Of a DNA stretch of 64,000 bases, positions 31,069 to 39,355 are shown piece by piece. A program made the translations under genes and the position numbers. Location: positions 3,919,203 through 3,983,202 of the forward strand of contig NZ_JAGINW010000001.1 in NCBI RefSeq assembly GCF_017876405.1, in the 5' to 3' direction. The notes beneath the pieces are model-generated. The model was not told where the DNA came from. It searched no databases and worked only from the letters and a program-made list of their open reading frames with translations. This DNA is from Kibdelosporangium banguiense (GTDB lineage: Bacteria > Actinomycetota > Actinomycetes > Mycobacteriales > Pseudonocardiaceae). Each line of letters starts with the position of its first letter. Within the stretch, counting starts at the first letter, position 1.

Positions 31069-31461
31069 TTACGTGATCGGGGTGGTGGTGCCCTTGCGGA
31101 TGGGGAGGCCGGCGGCTTTCCAGGCGCGGAAACCGCCGATCAGGTCGGTTGCGGCTGGTAGGCCGACCTGTTGGAGGTCACGGGCGGCGAGGCTGGAGGA
31201 GTAGCTTTCGTTGCAGACGACGATGACCCGTGTGGTGGCGTCGAAGCCCTCGATTCGGTGGTCGCCGTCCGGATCGAGGCGCCATTCGAGGACGATGCGC
31301 TCGATCACGACTGAGCCGGGGATCTCGCCTTCGGCGGCCCGGTTGTGGGCTGGGCGGATGTCGACGATGAGGGTGTTCGGGTCGGTCAGCAGCGACTCGG
31401 CGGGCTGCACGCGTGTGAGCCCGGCCCGGGCGGAGTCCAGGATTGTGTCGATCTTGCTCAC
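31069..31461 (-). CDS. Rhodanese-like sulfurtransferase
   Basis: The start at GTG 31461 overlaps the stop of the cysteine dioxygenase gene (GTGA), giving 130 residues. The single rhodanese domain has L-I-V-D-I-R-P-A and the active-site loop V-V-C-N-E-S-Y-S-S-S-L-A, with Cys as the persulfide-carrying residue. The C-terminus has G-G-F-R-A-W. It is translationally coupled to cysteine dioxygenase, so it most likely handles sulfane sulfur or sulfite produced during cysteine catabolism. Confidence 0.92.
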   Translation of the reverse strand: MSKIDTILDSARAGLTRVQPAESLLTDPNTLIVDIRPAHNRAAEGEIPGSVVIERIVLEWRLDPDGDHRIEGFDATTRVIVVCNESYSSSLAARDLQQVGLPAATDLIGGFRAWKAAGLPIRKGTTTPIT

Positions 31462-32027
31462 GGTTCGACTGGTTCCTTCCGGAGTTCGGCCAGCGAGCGG
31501 TGGGCGGGCAGGGGCGGGATGTCCGCGGGGATGTCGGCGAGGTTTGCGTATTCGCGGGTCGCGACCAGAGGTGGTGAGTAGGCGTGCACGCTGGCGGCGT
31601 TCTGCTTGGACAGGTTCAGCACCTGGTGGGCACGGCCCGCGCCGAAGCCGAGTGCGGAGCCGACGGTGTGTTCCTGGCTGCGGATGGGGCCGCCGGGGTA
31701 TCGGTAGAACTCGGCCAATGTGCCGGTGAGCACGGTGAACGATCCCGCGGCGCCGCCGTGGTCGTGTGGTTCGGTGTGCTGGCCGGGCATCCATGAAAGC
31801 AACCACAGCTCCACGCCCTCGGTCAACGCCAGGCGCGCCCACCATCGGTCGGGCGAGGTGAAGGTCAGGATTCCCAGCAACGAGGATGTCAGCTCAGAGG
31901 CCACTGTGGACGTCAGGTCGCGCAGCTCGCGGGGTGTCCACAGCAGGCGGGACGGGTGCAGCAGGTCGGGCAGCAGTGGGTCGGTTATCTCAGGGTGCAG
32001 CTCGACGTCGGCGATGGACGCGGTCAT
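31458..32027 (-). CDS. Cysteine dioxygenase type I
   Basis: The 189-residue cupin-fold enzyme has the iron-binding residues of cysteine dioxygenase: H88 and H90 in T-E-P-H-D-H-G-G and H134 in A-G-R-A-H-Q-V-L-N. The Cys that forms the Cys-Tyr crosslink in mammals is Gly here, as in other bacterial enzymes. It oxidises L-cysteine to cysteine sulfinate with O2. The ATG has GGAG at a good distance. A short peptide with a Cys-Ala-Cys end precedes it (32094-32186), and the rhodanese gene follows with a 4-nt overlap. Confidence 0.92.
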   Translation of the reverse strand: MTASIADVELHPEITDPLLPDLLHPSRLLWTPRELRDLTSTVASELTSSLLGILTFTSPDRWWARLALTEGVELWLLSWMPGQHTEPHDHGGAAGSFTVLTGTLAEFYRYPGGPIRSQEHTVGSALGFGAGRAHQVLNLSKQNAASVHAYSPPLVATREYANLADIPADIPPLPAHRSLAELRKEPVEP

Positions 32028-32093
32028 GGAAGGTCTCCAGGCAACGAGTGTCGGGTGTGTGAGGCGACACGCGGCACGGAGAACGAAGAGCGT

Positions 32094-32186
32094 CTAGGAC
32101 CCGTACCGCGTGGCGGTACACGCGCACAGGTTGAGCTTCTGAAGGTCAACTGTGCGGTCGCGCCAGGTGAGCAGCGGCCGGGTCAT
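32094..32186 (-). CDS. Cysteine-containing leader peptide (putative attenuator)
   Basis: A 30-codon frame begins MTRPLLTWRD, continues with R-T-V-D-L-Q-K-L-N-L, and ends with C-A-C-T-A-T-R-Y-G-S before TAG. The two Cys codons (32124-32126 and 32118-32120) are at the edge of a 7-bp hairpin. Actinobacterial sulfur-metabolism operons are known to carry short upstream peptides with clustered Cys codons that sense charged tRNA-Cys. The shape of this peptide (basic N-terminus, V-D-L, Cys near the end) fits that class. It precedes cysteine dioxygenase by 66 bp, so it probably ties expression of the catabolic operon to the cysteine supply. Confidence 0.75.
   Translation of the reverse strand: MTRPLLTWRDRTVDLQKLNLCACTATRYGS
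32103..32119 (-). promoter_or_regulatory. Hairpin at the Cys codons of the leader peptide
   Basis: GTACCGC (32103-32109) and GCGGTAC (32113-32119) form a perfect 7-bp stem with a 3-nt loop, inside the leader peptide and starting at its second Cys codon. A second possible stem, GTGTCG/CGACAC, lies between the peptide stop and the dioxygenase start. A ribosome stalled on the Cys codons would disturb the first stem, the usual layout of translation-dependent attenuation. Confidence 0.55.
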
Positions 32187-32244
32187 ATTCGAATGGTGCC
32201 ATGTCTCACGCACCTCGAAAAGTCGCTCTCACCAGCTGGACGAC

Positions 32245-34365
32245 TCAGCGGCGGGCACGCAGCAGGAGTAGCGAACGCGGCGGCAGCGTGATCTTGGCGC
32301 CGGGCTCCAGCGGTTGCGGTTCGGACGGTTTGCCGTCCGGTGAGCCGGTGTCCAGCACGGGTTCGAAATCGTCGCCGTACCTGGCCGCGGGAAGCGTGAA
32401 GGCGGTCGAGTCGCTGCCCGCGTGCAGCAGGAGCAGCCACGAGTCGTCCGACACGAGCTCGCCGTCACGCGTCCGGGACAGCGACTCCGAGCCGTCGATC
32501 CACATCCCCAGTGAGCGGGCGCCGTCGTCGAACCAGTTCTCGTCGGACATCGGGCAGCCGTCCGGCCGGAACCACACCAGGTCCGGTTCGCCGGAGCGGG
32601 TCGGCCTGCCGTCGAAGAAATGCGGCTGACGCAGCGCGGGTGCCTGGGTGCGCAGGCCGATCACGTGCCGGACGAAGGTGTTCATGTCCAGCGCGTCGTC
32701 GTCACGTTTCCAGCTCACCCAGGATGTCTCGTTGTCCAGGCAGTACGCGTTGTTGTTACCGCCTTGTGTGCGCCAGCGTTCGTCGCCCGCGACAAGCATC
32801 GGCGTGCCGGTCGACAACAGCAGTGTCGCGACGAGGTTGCGGGCCTGACGGGCCCGCAGCGCGAGGATCTCCTTATCCTCGGTCTCGCCTTCCGCGCCGC
32901 AGTTCCAGGCGCGGTTGTCGTCGGTGCCGTCGCGGCCTTCTTCGCCGTTGGCCTCGTTGTGCTTGTGGTTGTACGAAACCAGGTCTCGTAACGTGAATCC
33001 GTCGTGCGCGGTGATGAAGTTGACCGACGCCCATGGCCTGCGACGGTTGAGCGCGTACAGGTCCGACGAGCCCGACAGCCGGTACGCCAGGTCCCGCACG
33101 CCGACCGCGCCACGCCAGAAATCTCTTACCGTGTCCCGGTAACGGCCGTTCCACTCTGTCCACTGTGGGCTGAAGCCGCCGACCCGGTAGCCCTCGCCGG
33201 TCGCGTCCCAGGGTTCGGAGATCAGCTTGCACCGGGACAGCACCGGATCGGTCACGATCGCGGTCAGCAACGGCGCGTTCGGGTCGAACGCACCGCTGCG
33301 CGGCCGGCCGAGCACGCTGGCCAGGTCGAACCGGAAGCCGTCGACGCCCAGCTCACCGGCGAAATACCGGAGCGAGTCGGTGACCATCCGGACCACGGTC
33401 GGCGATCCGCTGTCCAACGTGTTGCCGCAACCGGTGATGTCACGGTCATAACCGTCCGGCCCGAGCACGTAATAAGCAGGCGCGTCGAGCCCACGGAACG
33501 ACAGCGACGGCCCGCCCGCGCCACCCTCACACGTGTGGTTGTAGACGACGTCGAGGATCACCTCGATGCCCACGGCGTGCAGGGCCGCGACCATCGTGCG
33601 GAATTCCTCGATCTCGCGGCCCGGTTCACTCGCGTATCCGTTGTGCGGCGCGAAGAATCCGAGCGTCGAGTAACCCCAGTAGTTGCTCCGGCCGGTGTCA
33701 CGCAGGCCTGGCTCGGAACTGATCGCGTGGATCGGCAGCAACTCGACGGCTGTGACGCCCAGCCGTACCAAGTGCTCGACCACCGCCGGGTGCGCGAGCC
33801 CCAGGTACGTGCCGCGTTGCCGCTCAGGCACCTCGGGATGCTGCTTGGTGAACCCGCGCACGTGCAGTTCGTAAACGACCGTCTCCTCGAACGGCACGTC
33901 AGGCCTCGTACCTGTGTCAGCCCCACCTGGCGACGTGACAACAGACAGTGGCACAGCACCGAGCGAGTCGACACGCGACGGCACGCCGTCCATCAGGTTG
34001 CCGACGTAGTCCAATGTGTCCGACATCCGCGTGACGTCGCCCGTGATCCGCCGGGCGTACGGGTCTACCAGCAGCTTCGCCGGGTTGCAGCGGATTCCGC
34101 GACCTGGGTCGTACGGCCCGTGCACGCGAAAGCCATACCGCTGACCTGGGGTCACGCCGGGCACGATGCCGTGCCAGATGCCGAAGGTGTGCTCGGCCAG
34201 TTCGACCCGCCGTTCCGTTCCGTCCTCGCTGATCAGGCATACCTCGACCGCCTCGGCCACGGACGAGGCCACGGCGAAGCGCACGCCGCCCCATTCGGGG
34301 TACGCACCCAGCGGGAACGGGCGGCCGGCGAGGATCGTCGGGTACTCGCGTGGAGAGATCGGCAC
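32245..34365 (-). CDS. glgX: Glycogen debranching enzyme GlgX
   Basis: The 706-residue isoamylase-type enzyme has an N-terminal CBM48 domain (R-P-F-P-L-G-A-Y-P-E-W-G-G-V-R-F). Its GH13 core has nucleophile D347 (G-F-R-F-D-L-A-S), acid/base E384 (L-I-S-E-P-W-D-A-T) and the later H-D-G-F-T-L-R-D-L-V. It hydrolyses alpha-1,6 branches left after phosphorylase action, completing the degradation half of the pathway. I prefer GTG 34365 (product begins V-P-I-S-P-R-E-Y-P), although GGGAGG directly abuts it. The upstream start at 34404 would add 13 residues without family similarity. Confidence 0.94.
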   Translation of the reverse strand: MPISPREYPTILAGRPFPLGAYPEWGGVRFAVASSVAEAVEVCLISEDGTERRVELAEHTFGIWHGIVPGVTPGQRYGFRVHGPYDPGRGIRCNPAKLLVDPYARRITGDVTRMSDTLDYVGNLMDGVPSRVDSLGAVPLSVVTSPGGADTGTRPDVPFEETVVYELHVRGFTKQHPEVPERQRGTYLGLAHPAVVEHLVRLGVTAVELLPIHAISSEPGLRDTGRSNYWGYSTLGFFAPHNGYASEPGREIEEFRTMVAALHAVGIEVILDVVYNHTCEGGAGGPSLSFRGLDAPAYYVLGPDGYDRDITGCGNTLDSGSPTVVRMVTDSLRYFAGELGVDGFRFDLASVLGRPRSGAFDPNAPLLTAIVTDPVLSRCKLISEPWDATGEGYRVGGFSPQWTEWNGRYRDTVRDFWRGAVGVRDLAYRLSGSSDLYALNRRRPWASVNFITAHDGFTLRDLVSYNHKHNEANGEEGRDGTDDNRAWNCGAEGETEDKEILALRARQARNLVATLLLSTGTPMLVAGDERWRTQGGNNNAYCLDNETSWVSWKRDDDALDMNTFVRHVIGLRTQAPALRQPHFFDGRPTRSGEPDLVWFRPDGCPMSDENWFDDGARSLGMWIDGSESLSRTRDGELVSDDSWLLLLHAGSDSTAFTLPAARYGDDFEPVLDTGSPDGKPSEPQPLEPGAKITLPPRSLLLLRARR

Positions 34366-34521
34366 CCTCCCATTCTGGCAAGGACCACCGACAGTCCGTC
34401 GCAATCGATTTCGAAGCCAGCCGATCGGACCATCAAGTCAGGGGCTGTCAGGTGCCGAAGTAGGGGTATAACCGCAGGTCATGAGACAATGGGTTGAGCC
34501 TTGGCTAAGGAAGGGTGCACA

Positions 34522-35079
34522 GTGGGCGCTGTGATGTGGCCGGATCACCTGCTGTCCCTGGCGGACTGGGAAGCCCTCCCAGAGGACAACTCCCGCCATT
34601 TCGAGCTCGTCGAAGGGGTATTGCAGGTGTCACCACACCCGGTGTGGAACCACCAACGGGCCATCACGAAGCTGCTTGGCCGGCTGGATTCGCAGTTGCC
34701 CCAGGATCTGGTTGTCCAGCCCGAGTTCGAGCTTGTGTTGTCCGACAGCTTCCCGCCCACGATCCGGGTGCCGGACCTGCTTGTGGTCCCGGAAGCGGTG
34801 GGCAGGACGAACCCACCTCGTGTCAGGGCCGAGGACGTGCTTCTTGTCGTCGAAGTGGTCTCACCAGGCTCCCGGAAGATCGATCGCGTTCACAAGCTCA
34901 ACGAGTACGCCGAGGCGGGAATCCCGGACTACTGGATCGTCGACCTCGATCCGCCGGTGTCGGTCACCGCGTTCCAACTGATCGACGGGGACTACGAGCT
35001 CAACGCCGAGACGGACGGCGTCCTGTCGGTCACCACGCCCGCTCCGCTGAACATCGATCTCGGCAAGCTCCTGGCGTAG
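34522..35079 (+). CDS. Uma2-family (DUF820) restriction-endonuclease-like protein
   Basis: The 185-residue protein has the PD-(D/E)xK-type Uma2 fold: F-E-L-V-E-G-V-L-Q-V-S-P near the N-terminus, the core motif R-V-P-D-L-L-V-V-P, then L-L-V-V-E-V-V-S-P-G-S, and K-L-N-E-Y-A-E-A-G-I-P-D-Y-W-I-V. GTG 34522 follows AAGGAAGGG at proper spacing and is preferred over TTG 34501. The family is abundant in actinobacteria and cyanobacteria. Its cellular role is unknown, although the fold predicts nuclease activity. No methyltransferase partner is adjacent. Confidence 0.88.
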   Translation: MGAVMWPDHLLSLADWEALPEDNSRHFELVEGVLQVSPHPVWNHQRAITKLLGRLDSQLPQDLVVQPEFELVLSDSFPPTIRVPDLLVVPEAVGRTNPPRVRAEDVLLVVEVVSPGSRKIDRVHKLNEYAEAGIPDYWIVDLDPPVSVTAFQLIDGDYELNAETDGVLSVTTPAPLNIDLGKLLA

Positions 35080-35129
35080 CGACCACCCCGGTTGGCGCCC
35101 GCGCAGAGGGCTGACGACAGAATGAAGGC

Positions 35130-35942
35130 GTGAGCGAGCCAAACGTCCCGGAAGACATCGACGACCTTGTGGTGCACATGGCCGACGTCGGCGTGCGCCG
35201 GGGCGGCAACAAGCTGCTCGATGGGGTGAACTGGAGCGTCGAGCTGGACGAGCGCTGGGTGATCCTCGGCGGCAACGGCGCGGGAAAGACCACTCTGCTG
35301 CGGATGGCCGCGGCGGAGCTGCACCCCTCCAACGGCAGTGTGCACCTGCTCGGCGAGAAGCTCGGCAAGGTGGACGTCTTCGAACTGCGGCCCAGGATCG
35401 GCTTCTGCTCGGCTGCCACCGCCAACCGCTTCCCGGTCGAGGAGAAGGTCCTCGACGTCGTGGTGAGCGCGGGTTACGCGGTGATGGGCCGGTGGCGCGA
35501 GGAATACGAATCGCTCGACACGGGCCGCGCACAGGAGCTGCTGGCCGGTCTGGGCGTCGGGCACCTCGCGGACCGCGAGTTCGGCACTCTGTCCGAAGGG
35601 GAGCGTAAGCGCACGCTCATCGCGCGTGCCCTGATGACCGACCCCGAGTTGTTATTGCTCGACGAGCCCGCGGCCGGGCTGGATCTCGGCGGCCGTGAGG
35701 ACCTCGTGGCCAGGCTGTCGGAGCTGGCGCTGGACCCGGACGCACCGGCGACCATCCTGGTCACCCACCACGTCGAGGAGATCCCGCCGGGCTTCACCCA
35801 CCTGATGCTGCTCTCGGCAGGCGCGGTGGTCGCCCAGGGCCTGCTGGACGACGTGCTGACCAGCGAGAACCTGTCCGCCACGTTCGGCCAGCAGTTGCGG
35901 CTGGAACGGTCGGGAGATCGCTTCTTCGCCCGGCGAGCCTGA
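35130..35942 (+). CDS. ABC transporter ATP-binding protein (orphan)
   Basis: The 270-residue protein is one complete ABC ATPase domain: Walker A G-G-N-G-A-G-K-T-T, signature L-S-E-G-E-R-K-R, Walker B L-L-L-L-D-E-P, and a switch His in V-T-H-H-V-E-E. No permease or binding-protein gene is adjacent, so its transport partner is elsewhere or it has a non-transport function; it resembles stand-alone ModF-type ATPases. GTG 35130 is the start. It precedes an enoyl-CoA hydratase gene by 28 bp. Confidence 0.88.
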   Translation: MSEPNVPEDIDDLVVHMADVGVRRGGNKLLDGVNWSVELDERWVILGGNGAGKTTLLRMAAAELHPSNGSVHLLGEKLGKVDVFELRPRIGFCSAATANRFPVEEKVLDVVVSAGYAVMGRWREEYESLDTGRAQELLAGLGVGHLADREFGTLSEGERKRTLIARALMTDPELLLLDEPAAGLDLGGREDLVARLSELALDPDAPATILVTHHVEEIPPGFTHLMLLSAGAVVAQGLLDDVLTSENLSATFGQQLRLERSGDRFFARRA

Positions 35943-35970
35943 CCTGCCTACTGAAAGGTAACCTCCGAGC

Positions 35971-36750
35971 ATGGGTGAGTTCGTCAAGCTCGAGGTAGCA
36001 GATGGGATCGGCACGATCCGGCTCGACCGGCCGCCGATGAACGCGTTGAACCGGCAGCTGCAGGCCGAGCTGCGAGAGATCGCCATCGAGGCAGGCGACC
36101 GGGCGGACGTCAGGTCCGTGATCATCTACGGCGGCCCGAAGGTGTTCGCCGCGGGGGCGGACGTCAAGGAGTTCGCCAAGATGGGCCACACCGACATCGC
36201 CGACTACGCCCCGGAACTTTCCAGGACGCTGAGCATCGTGGCCGAGCTGCCGAAGCCGACCGTCGCCGCGATCACCGGATACGCCCTTGGCGGCGGCTAC
36301 GAACTGGCCCTGTGCTGCGACCGCCGGATCGCCGGCGACAACGCCAAGCTCGGCCAGCCGGAGATCCTGCTGGGCATCATCCCCGGCGCGGGCGGCACGC
36401 AGCGCCTGGCGCGGCTGATCGGCCCGAGCAAGACCAAGGACATCGTCTACACCGGCCGGTTCGTCGAGGCCGAGGAGGCGCTCAGGATCGGCATGGTCGA
36501 CGAGGTCGTGGCACCCGACGACGTCTACACCGCCGCGCAGAAGTGGGCCGGCCAGTTCAGCGGGGCCGCCACGCGTGCGCTCGCCGCGGCCAAGGCGGCC
36601 ATCGACGGCGGGCTGGACGGCGACCTCAATGCCGGCCTGCGCCTGGAGACCGCCCTGTTCACCGGATTGTTCTCGACCGAAGACCGGACCGCCGGGATGG
36701 AGTCCTTCATCGCCAACGGCCCAGGAAAGGCGACGTTCAGTGGCAAGTGA
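35971..36750 (+). CDS. Enoyl-CoA hydratase
   Basis: The crotonase-fold protein has 259 residues. The oxyanion-hole region reads A-A-G-A-D-V-K-E-F and A-L-G-G-G-Y-E-L-A. Both catalytic glutamates of true hydratases are present with the expected 20-residue spacing (E111 and E131, the latter in Q-P-E-I-L-L-G). It therefore probably hydrates trans-2-enoyl-CoA in beta-oxidation. The next gene, a methyltransferase, starts 11 bp before its stop, so the two are coupled. Confidence 0.92.
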   Translation: MGEFVKLEVADGIGTIRLDRPPMNALNRQLQAELREIAIEAGDRADVRSVIIYGGPKVFAAGADVKEFAKMGHTDIADYAPELSRTLSIVAELPKPTVAAITGYALGGGYELALCCDRRIAGDNAKLGQPEILLGIIPGAGGTQRLARLIGPSKTKDIVYTGRFVEAEEALRIGMVDEVVAPDDVYTAAQKWAGQFSGAATRALAAAKAAIDGGLDGDLNAGLRLETALFTGLFSTEDRTAGMESFIANGPGKATFSGK

Positions 36751-37693
36751 CCCCACGCCCAACCCGCACGCGACCGCCGAGGAAGTCGAGGCGGCGTACA
36801 AGGACCTCAAGCTCGCCAACGTGCTCTACCACGACTGGGAAGCCGGCACGTACGACGAGAAATGGTCGATCTCGTATGACGAGCGGTGTATCGGGTACGC
36901 CACCGGCCGGTTCTCCTCGGTTGCCGGGGAACGCGGCTGGCCGTACGAGACCGCGCTGGAACTGGGCAGTGGCACGGGTTTCTTCCTGCTGAACCTGATG
37001 CAGGGCGGTGTGATCAAGAAGGGGTCCGTGACGGATCTTTCGCCGGGCATGGTCGAGGTGGCCCTGCGCAACGCGCGGAACCTCGGTCTGGACGTCGACG
37101 GCCGGGTCGCCGACGCCGAGCGGATTCCCTACGAGGACAACAGTTTCGACCTTGTCGTCGGGCACGCGGTGCTGCACCACATCCCGGATCTGCCCGCCGC
37201 GTTCAAGGAGATCCTGCGGGTGCTCAAGCCTGGCGGCCGGTTCGTGTTCGCGGGTGAGCCGACCAACATCGGCAACGCCTACGCCCGCAAGCTCGGCCAG
37301 ATCACCTGGTGGCTCACCACGAACCTGACGAAACTGCCCGCGCTGAGCTCGTGGCGGCGGCCGCAGGAGGAGCTCGACGAGTCCTCCCGGGCCGCGGCTC
37401 TGGAAGCGGTCGTGGACATCCACACGTTCGACCCGACCGAGCTCGAGAAGCTGGTGCGCGAGGCAGGCGCGGCCGACGTGCACGCGAAGACCGAAGAGCT
37501 GGCTGCCGCGTTGTTCGGCTGGCCGGTGCGGACGTTCGAAGCCGCTGTGCCGCAGGAGAAGCTGACGTTCGGCTGGCGGATGTTCGCCTACCGGGCGTGG
37601 CAGCGGCTGTCCTGGGTGGACGAGAACATCCTGCGCGGGGTCATGCCGCGTGAGCTCTTCTACAACGTGATGATCACCGGCGTCAAGCCCTGA
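36740..37693 (+). CDS. Class I SAM-dependent methyltransferase
   Basis: The start is placed at GTG 36740, overlapping the hydratase stop and preceded by AGGAAAGG. The 317-residue protein has the Rossmann-type SAM site E-L-G-S-G-T-G-F-F-L (motif I, about 78-87), then D-L-S-P-G-M-V-E and V-G-H-A-V-L-H-H-I-P-D. The C-terminal 130 residues are helical and extend beyond the usual methyltransferase core. The substrate is unknown; coupling to the hydratase may point to lipid metabolism. Confidence 0.88.
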   Translation: MASDPTPNPHATAEEVEAAYKDLKLANVLYHDWEAGTYDEKWSISYDERCIGYATGRFSSVAGERGWPYETALELGSGTGFFLLNLMQGGVIKKGSVTDLSPGMVEVALRNARNLGLDVDGRVADAERIPYEDNSFDLVVGHAVLHHIPDLPAAFKEILRVLKPGGRFVFAGEPTNIGNAYARKLGQITWWLTTNLTKLPALSSWRRPQEELDESSRAAALEAVVDIHTFDPTELEKLVREAGAADVHAKTEELAAALFGWPVRTFEAAVPQEKLTFGWRMFAYRAWQRLSWVDENILRGVMPRELFYNVMITGVKP

Positions 37694-37696
37694 TCC

Positions 37697-38857
37697 GTGG
37701 GATACCGCTTCACCGTCGCGGATGTCGCGTTCCTCGGCTCGGCCGAGGGCGTGGCCGCCCTGGCGGAGATCGACCGGCTGGAGCTGACGTCGGCGAGCTA
37801 CCTCGCCGACGTCGCGACGGCTCGTAAGCAGGCCGGCGACCGGGCCGCGATGCTGCTGGAAACCGTGCTGTTGCGCCGGAAAGCAGTGTCCAAACTGGAC
37901 GACTCGACCCGCTGGCTGTTCACTGACGAGGCCTTGCAGCAGGCCACGCCTTCTCGTGTGGCCGAGCACCGGGCGCGAAGGTTCACCGGCCGGGTCGTGC
38001 ACGACGTGACGTGTTCGATCGGCACGGAACTCGTTCATCTCCGCGAAACCGCTGACCAGGCGATTGGTTCGGACCTCGACGAAGTCCGGATCGCCATGGC
38101 ACGCCACAACACTGGCGCGTCGGTCGTCCGGGCGGACGCGCTCAAACCGGTGACGAAACACGCGGCGGTCCTGGCCGATCCGGCACGCCGGGATTCGTCT
38201 GGGCGCAGAAAATGGCGGCCTGCGGATTTCGCGCCACCGCTCGACGAACTGGCCGAGGTGTACCGCGGCCGGGACATGGCGGTGAAGTGCGCACCTGGGA
38301 TCGACCCCCCGGACGTCCCCTGGGCGCGTGAGATTGAACTGGTCTCATTGGACGGACAAGTCCGTGAATCCTGTTTGTGGACCGGCGATCTGGCTACGGT
38401 GGGTAGGCGAGCGACCGTCCTGAAGTCCGATGTGGATGGTTGGACGATCACGGACGCCGAGCCGGACGACTGCCCGGTGACCGCGCCGGCCGAGTGGATC
38501 ATCGACCCGGACGGCGCGGTCGTTCGGGCCGGCCTGGTCCGCCATTACGCGGCGAGGCACGGCCTGGCACAGCTCGATCCGCGGATCGCGTACTTGACGG
38601 GGATGCGACCGCCGCCCGGAATCCGAGCGTTCCGGGTGATCGAACATGGCCGGTACTCCGAGAAATCTCTCAAGCAGGTGCTCGGCCGGCACGAGATCGG
38701 CCGGCTGGAGATCCTGGTCCGCGGGCTGGACGTGGATCCGAACGCCCTGCGTCCCCGCCTACGGCCACGAGGACCGCGGGAGGGGACTGTGGTGCTCACC
38801 CGGATCGGTCACACTCCGACAGCATTGCTCTGCCAGGCTGAACGCATTCCTGGGTGA
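37697..38857 (+). CDS. THUMP-like/class I methyltransferase-fold protein
   Basis: The 386-residue protein has a central SAM-type fold (D-V-T-C-S-I-G-T-E-L, about 98-107; then S-D-L-D-E-V-R-I-A-M-A-R-H-N) and a DPARR-like motif (L-A-D-P-A-R-R-D). It has a C-terminal domain of the type annotated as THUMP-like. Such proteins are widespread in actinobacteria and resemble RNA methyltransferases, but the target is unknown. GTG 37697 starts 3 bp after the preceding stop, making it the last gene of a five-gene run in the same direction. Confidence 0.82.
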   Translation: MGYRFTVADVAFLGSAEGVAALAEIDRLELTSASYLADVATARKQAGDRAAMLLETVLLRRKAVSKLDDSTRWLFTDEALQQATPSRVAEHRARRFTGRVVHDVTCSIGTELVHLRETADQAIGSDLDEVRIAMARHNTGASVVRADALKPVTKHAAVLADPARRDSSGRRKWRPADFAPPLDELAEVYRGRDMAVKCAPGIDPPDVPWAREIELVSLDGQVRESCLWTGDLATVGRRATVLKSDVDGWTITDAEPDDCPVTAPAEWIIDPDGAVVRAGLVRHYAARHGLAQLDPRIAYLTGMRPPPGIRAFRVIEHGRYSEKSLKQVLGRHEIGRLEILVRGLDVDPNALRPRLRPRGPREGTVVLTRIGHTPTALLCQAERIPG

Positions 38858-38987
38858 ACCTGATCGGCGGCTGTGCCAGCCCCTGACACAGCGATATGTT
38901 GCGAATCCAAACAAAATGCCGGCCACCGCAGTGACCGGGGGTAGCGGGACCGTCGGCCCCCCTCGGGTCGGCGGTCCTCGCTCCGGG

Positions 38988-39251
38988 TCAGGTGACCAGA
39001 TACGCCCGGCGGGACGGCGAAGGCGTGGCCCGGCCGAGCCGCCAGGCCCACCGCCACCCGTCGAGGACGGCGACGATGGAACCTCCGACGGCCAGCAGGA
39101 ACGCGACTCCGGCAGGCCCTTCGATGGTCGCGGTGCTCAGAACCACCGTGACAGCCCAGATCTGCATCGCGGTGAACGGGATGGCGATGCACGCGGCGAA
39201 GAAGCCACGACGCCACCGGTTCCGGTCTGGTGCGGGAAGAAACGGGTCCAT
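38988..39251 (-). CDS. Small two-helix membrane protein
   Basis: From ATG 39251 (GAGGAGGGGGG upstream) the product has 87 residues with two hydrophobic helices (G-F-F-A-A-C-I-A-I-P-F-T-A-M-Q-I-W and G-V-A-F-L-L-A-V-G-G-S-I-V-A-V-L) separated by a short loop. The function is unknown. A perfect 20-bp palindrome lies about 70 bp upstream and the Crp/Fnr gene about 100 bp upstream, so this gene is the obvious candidate target of that regulator. Confidence 0.65.
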   Translation of the reverse strand: MDPFLPAPDRNRWRRGFFAACIAIPFTAMQIWAVTVVLSTATIEGPAGVAFLLAVGGSIVAVLDGWRWAWRLGRATPSPSRRAYLVT

Positions 39252-39264
39252 TTGATGCCCCCCT

Positions 39265-39298
39265 CCTCGGGTTTCGTCACAACCGATACAACCCGAGG
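39265..39298 (-). promoter_or_regulatory. Leader hairpin overlapping the ribosome-binding site region
   Basis: CCTCGGGTT (39265-39273) and AACCCGAGG (39290-39298) form a 9-bp stem with a 16-nt loop in the 5' leader of the small membrane protein. In the mRNA the 3' arm ends in ...CCCGAGG and runs directly into the purine-rich ribosome-binding site, so folding could lower translation. Confidence 0.45.
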
Positions 39299-39310
39299 CG
39301 GGGCAGTTGG

Positions 39311-39330
39311 TCTGTGTCACGTGACACAGA
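39311..39330. promoter_or_regulatory. Perfect 20-bp palindrome, likely Crp/Fnr operator
   Basis: TCTGTGTCAC is followed directly by its complement GTGACACAGA. The outer TGTG...CACA fits Crp/Fnr-type half-sites. Downstream (complement strand) TTGTAT could serve as a -10 box, and the palindrome's centre would then fall at -41.5, the classical position of a Crp activation site overlapping -35. The regulator gene lies immediately upstream. Confidence 0.65.
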
Positions 39331-39355
39331 GCGCCGGTTTTCGGCAAGGAGGAAG

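Noticed and set aside
33004..34497. 497-codon open frame opposite glgX
   Set aside because: It is antisense to the debranching enzyme, and its composition is typical of reverse-frame artefacts.
34522..35079. Restriction-modification system around the Uma2 gene
   Set aside because: No DNA methyltransferase or specificity subunit is nearby. The two downstream methyltransferases resemble small-molecule/RNA types and belong to a different gene group.
36737..38161. 474-codon open frame opposite the two methyltransferase genes
   Set aside because: It spans two real genes in antisense and has no domain.
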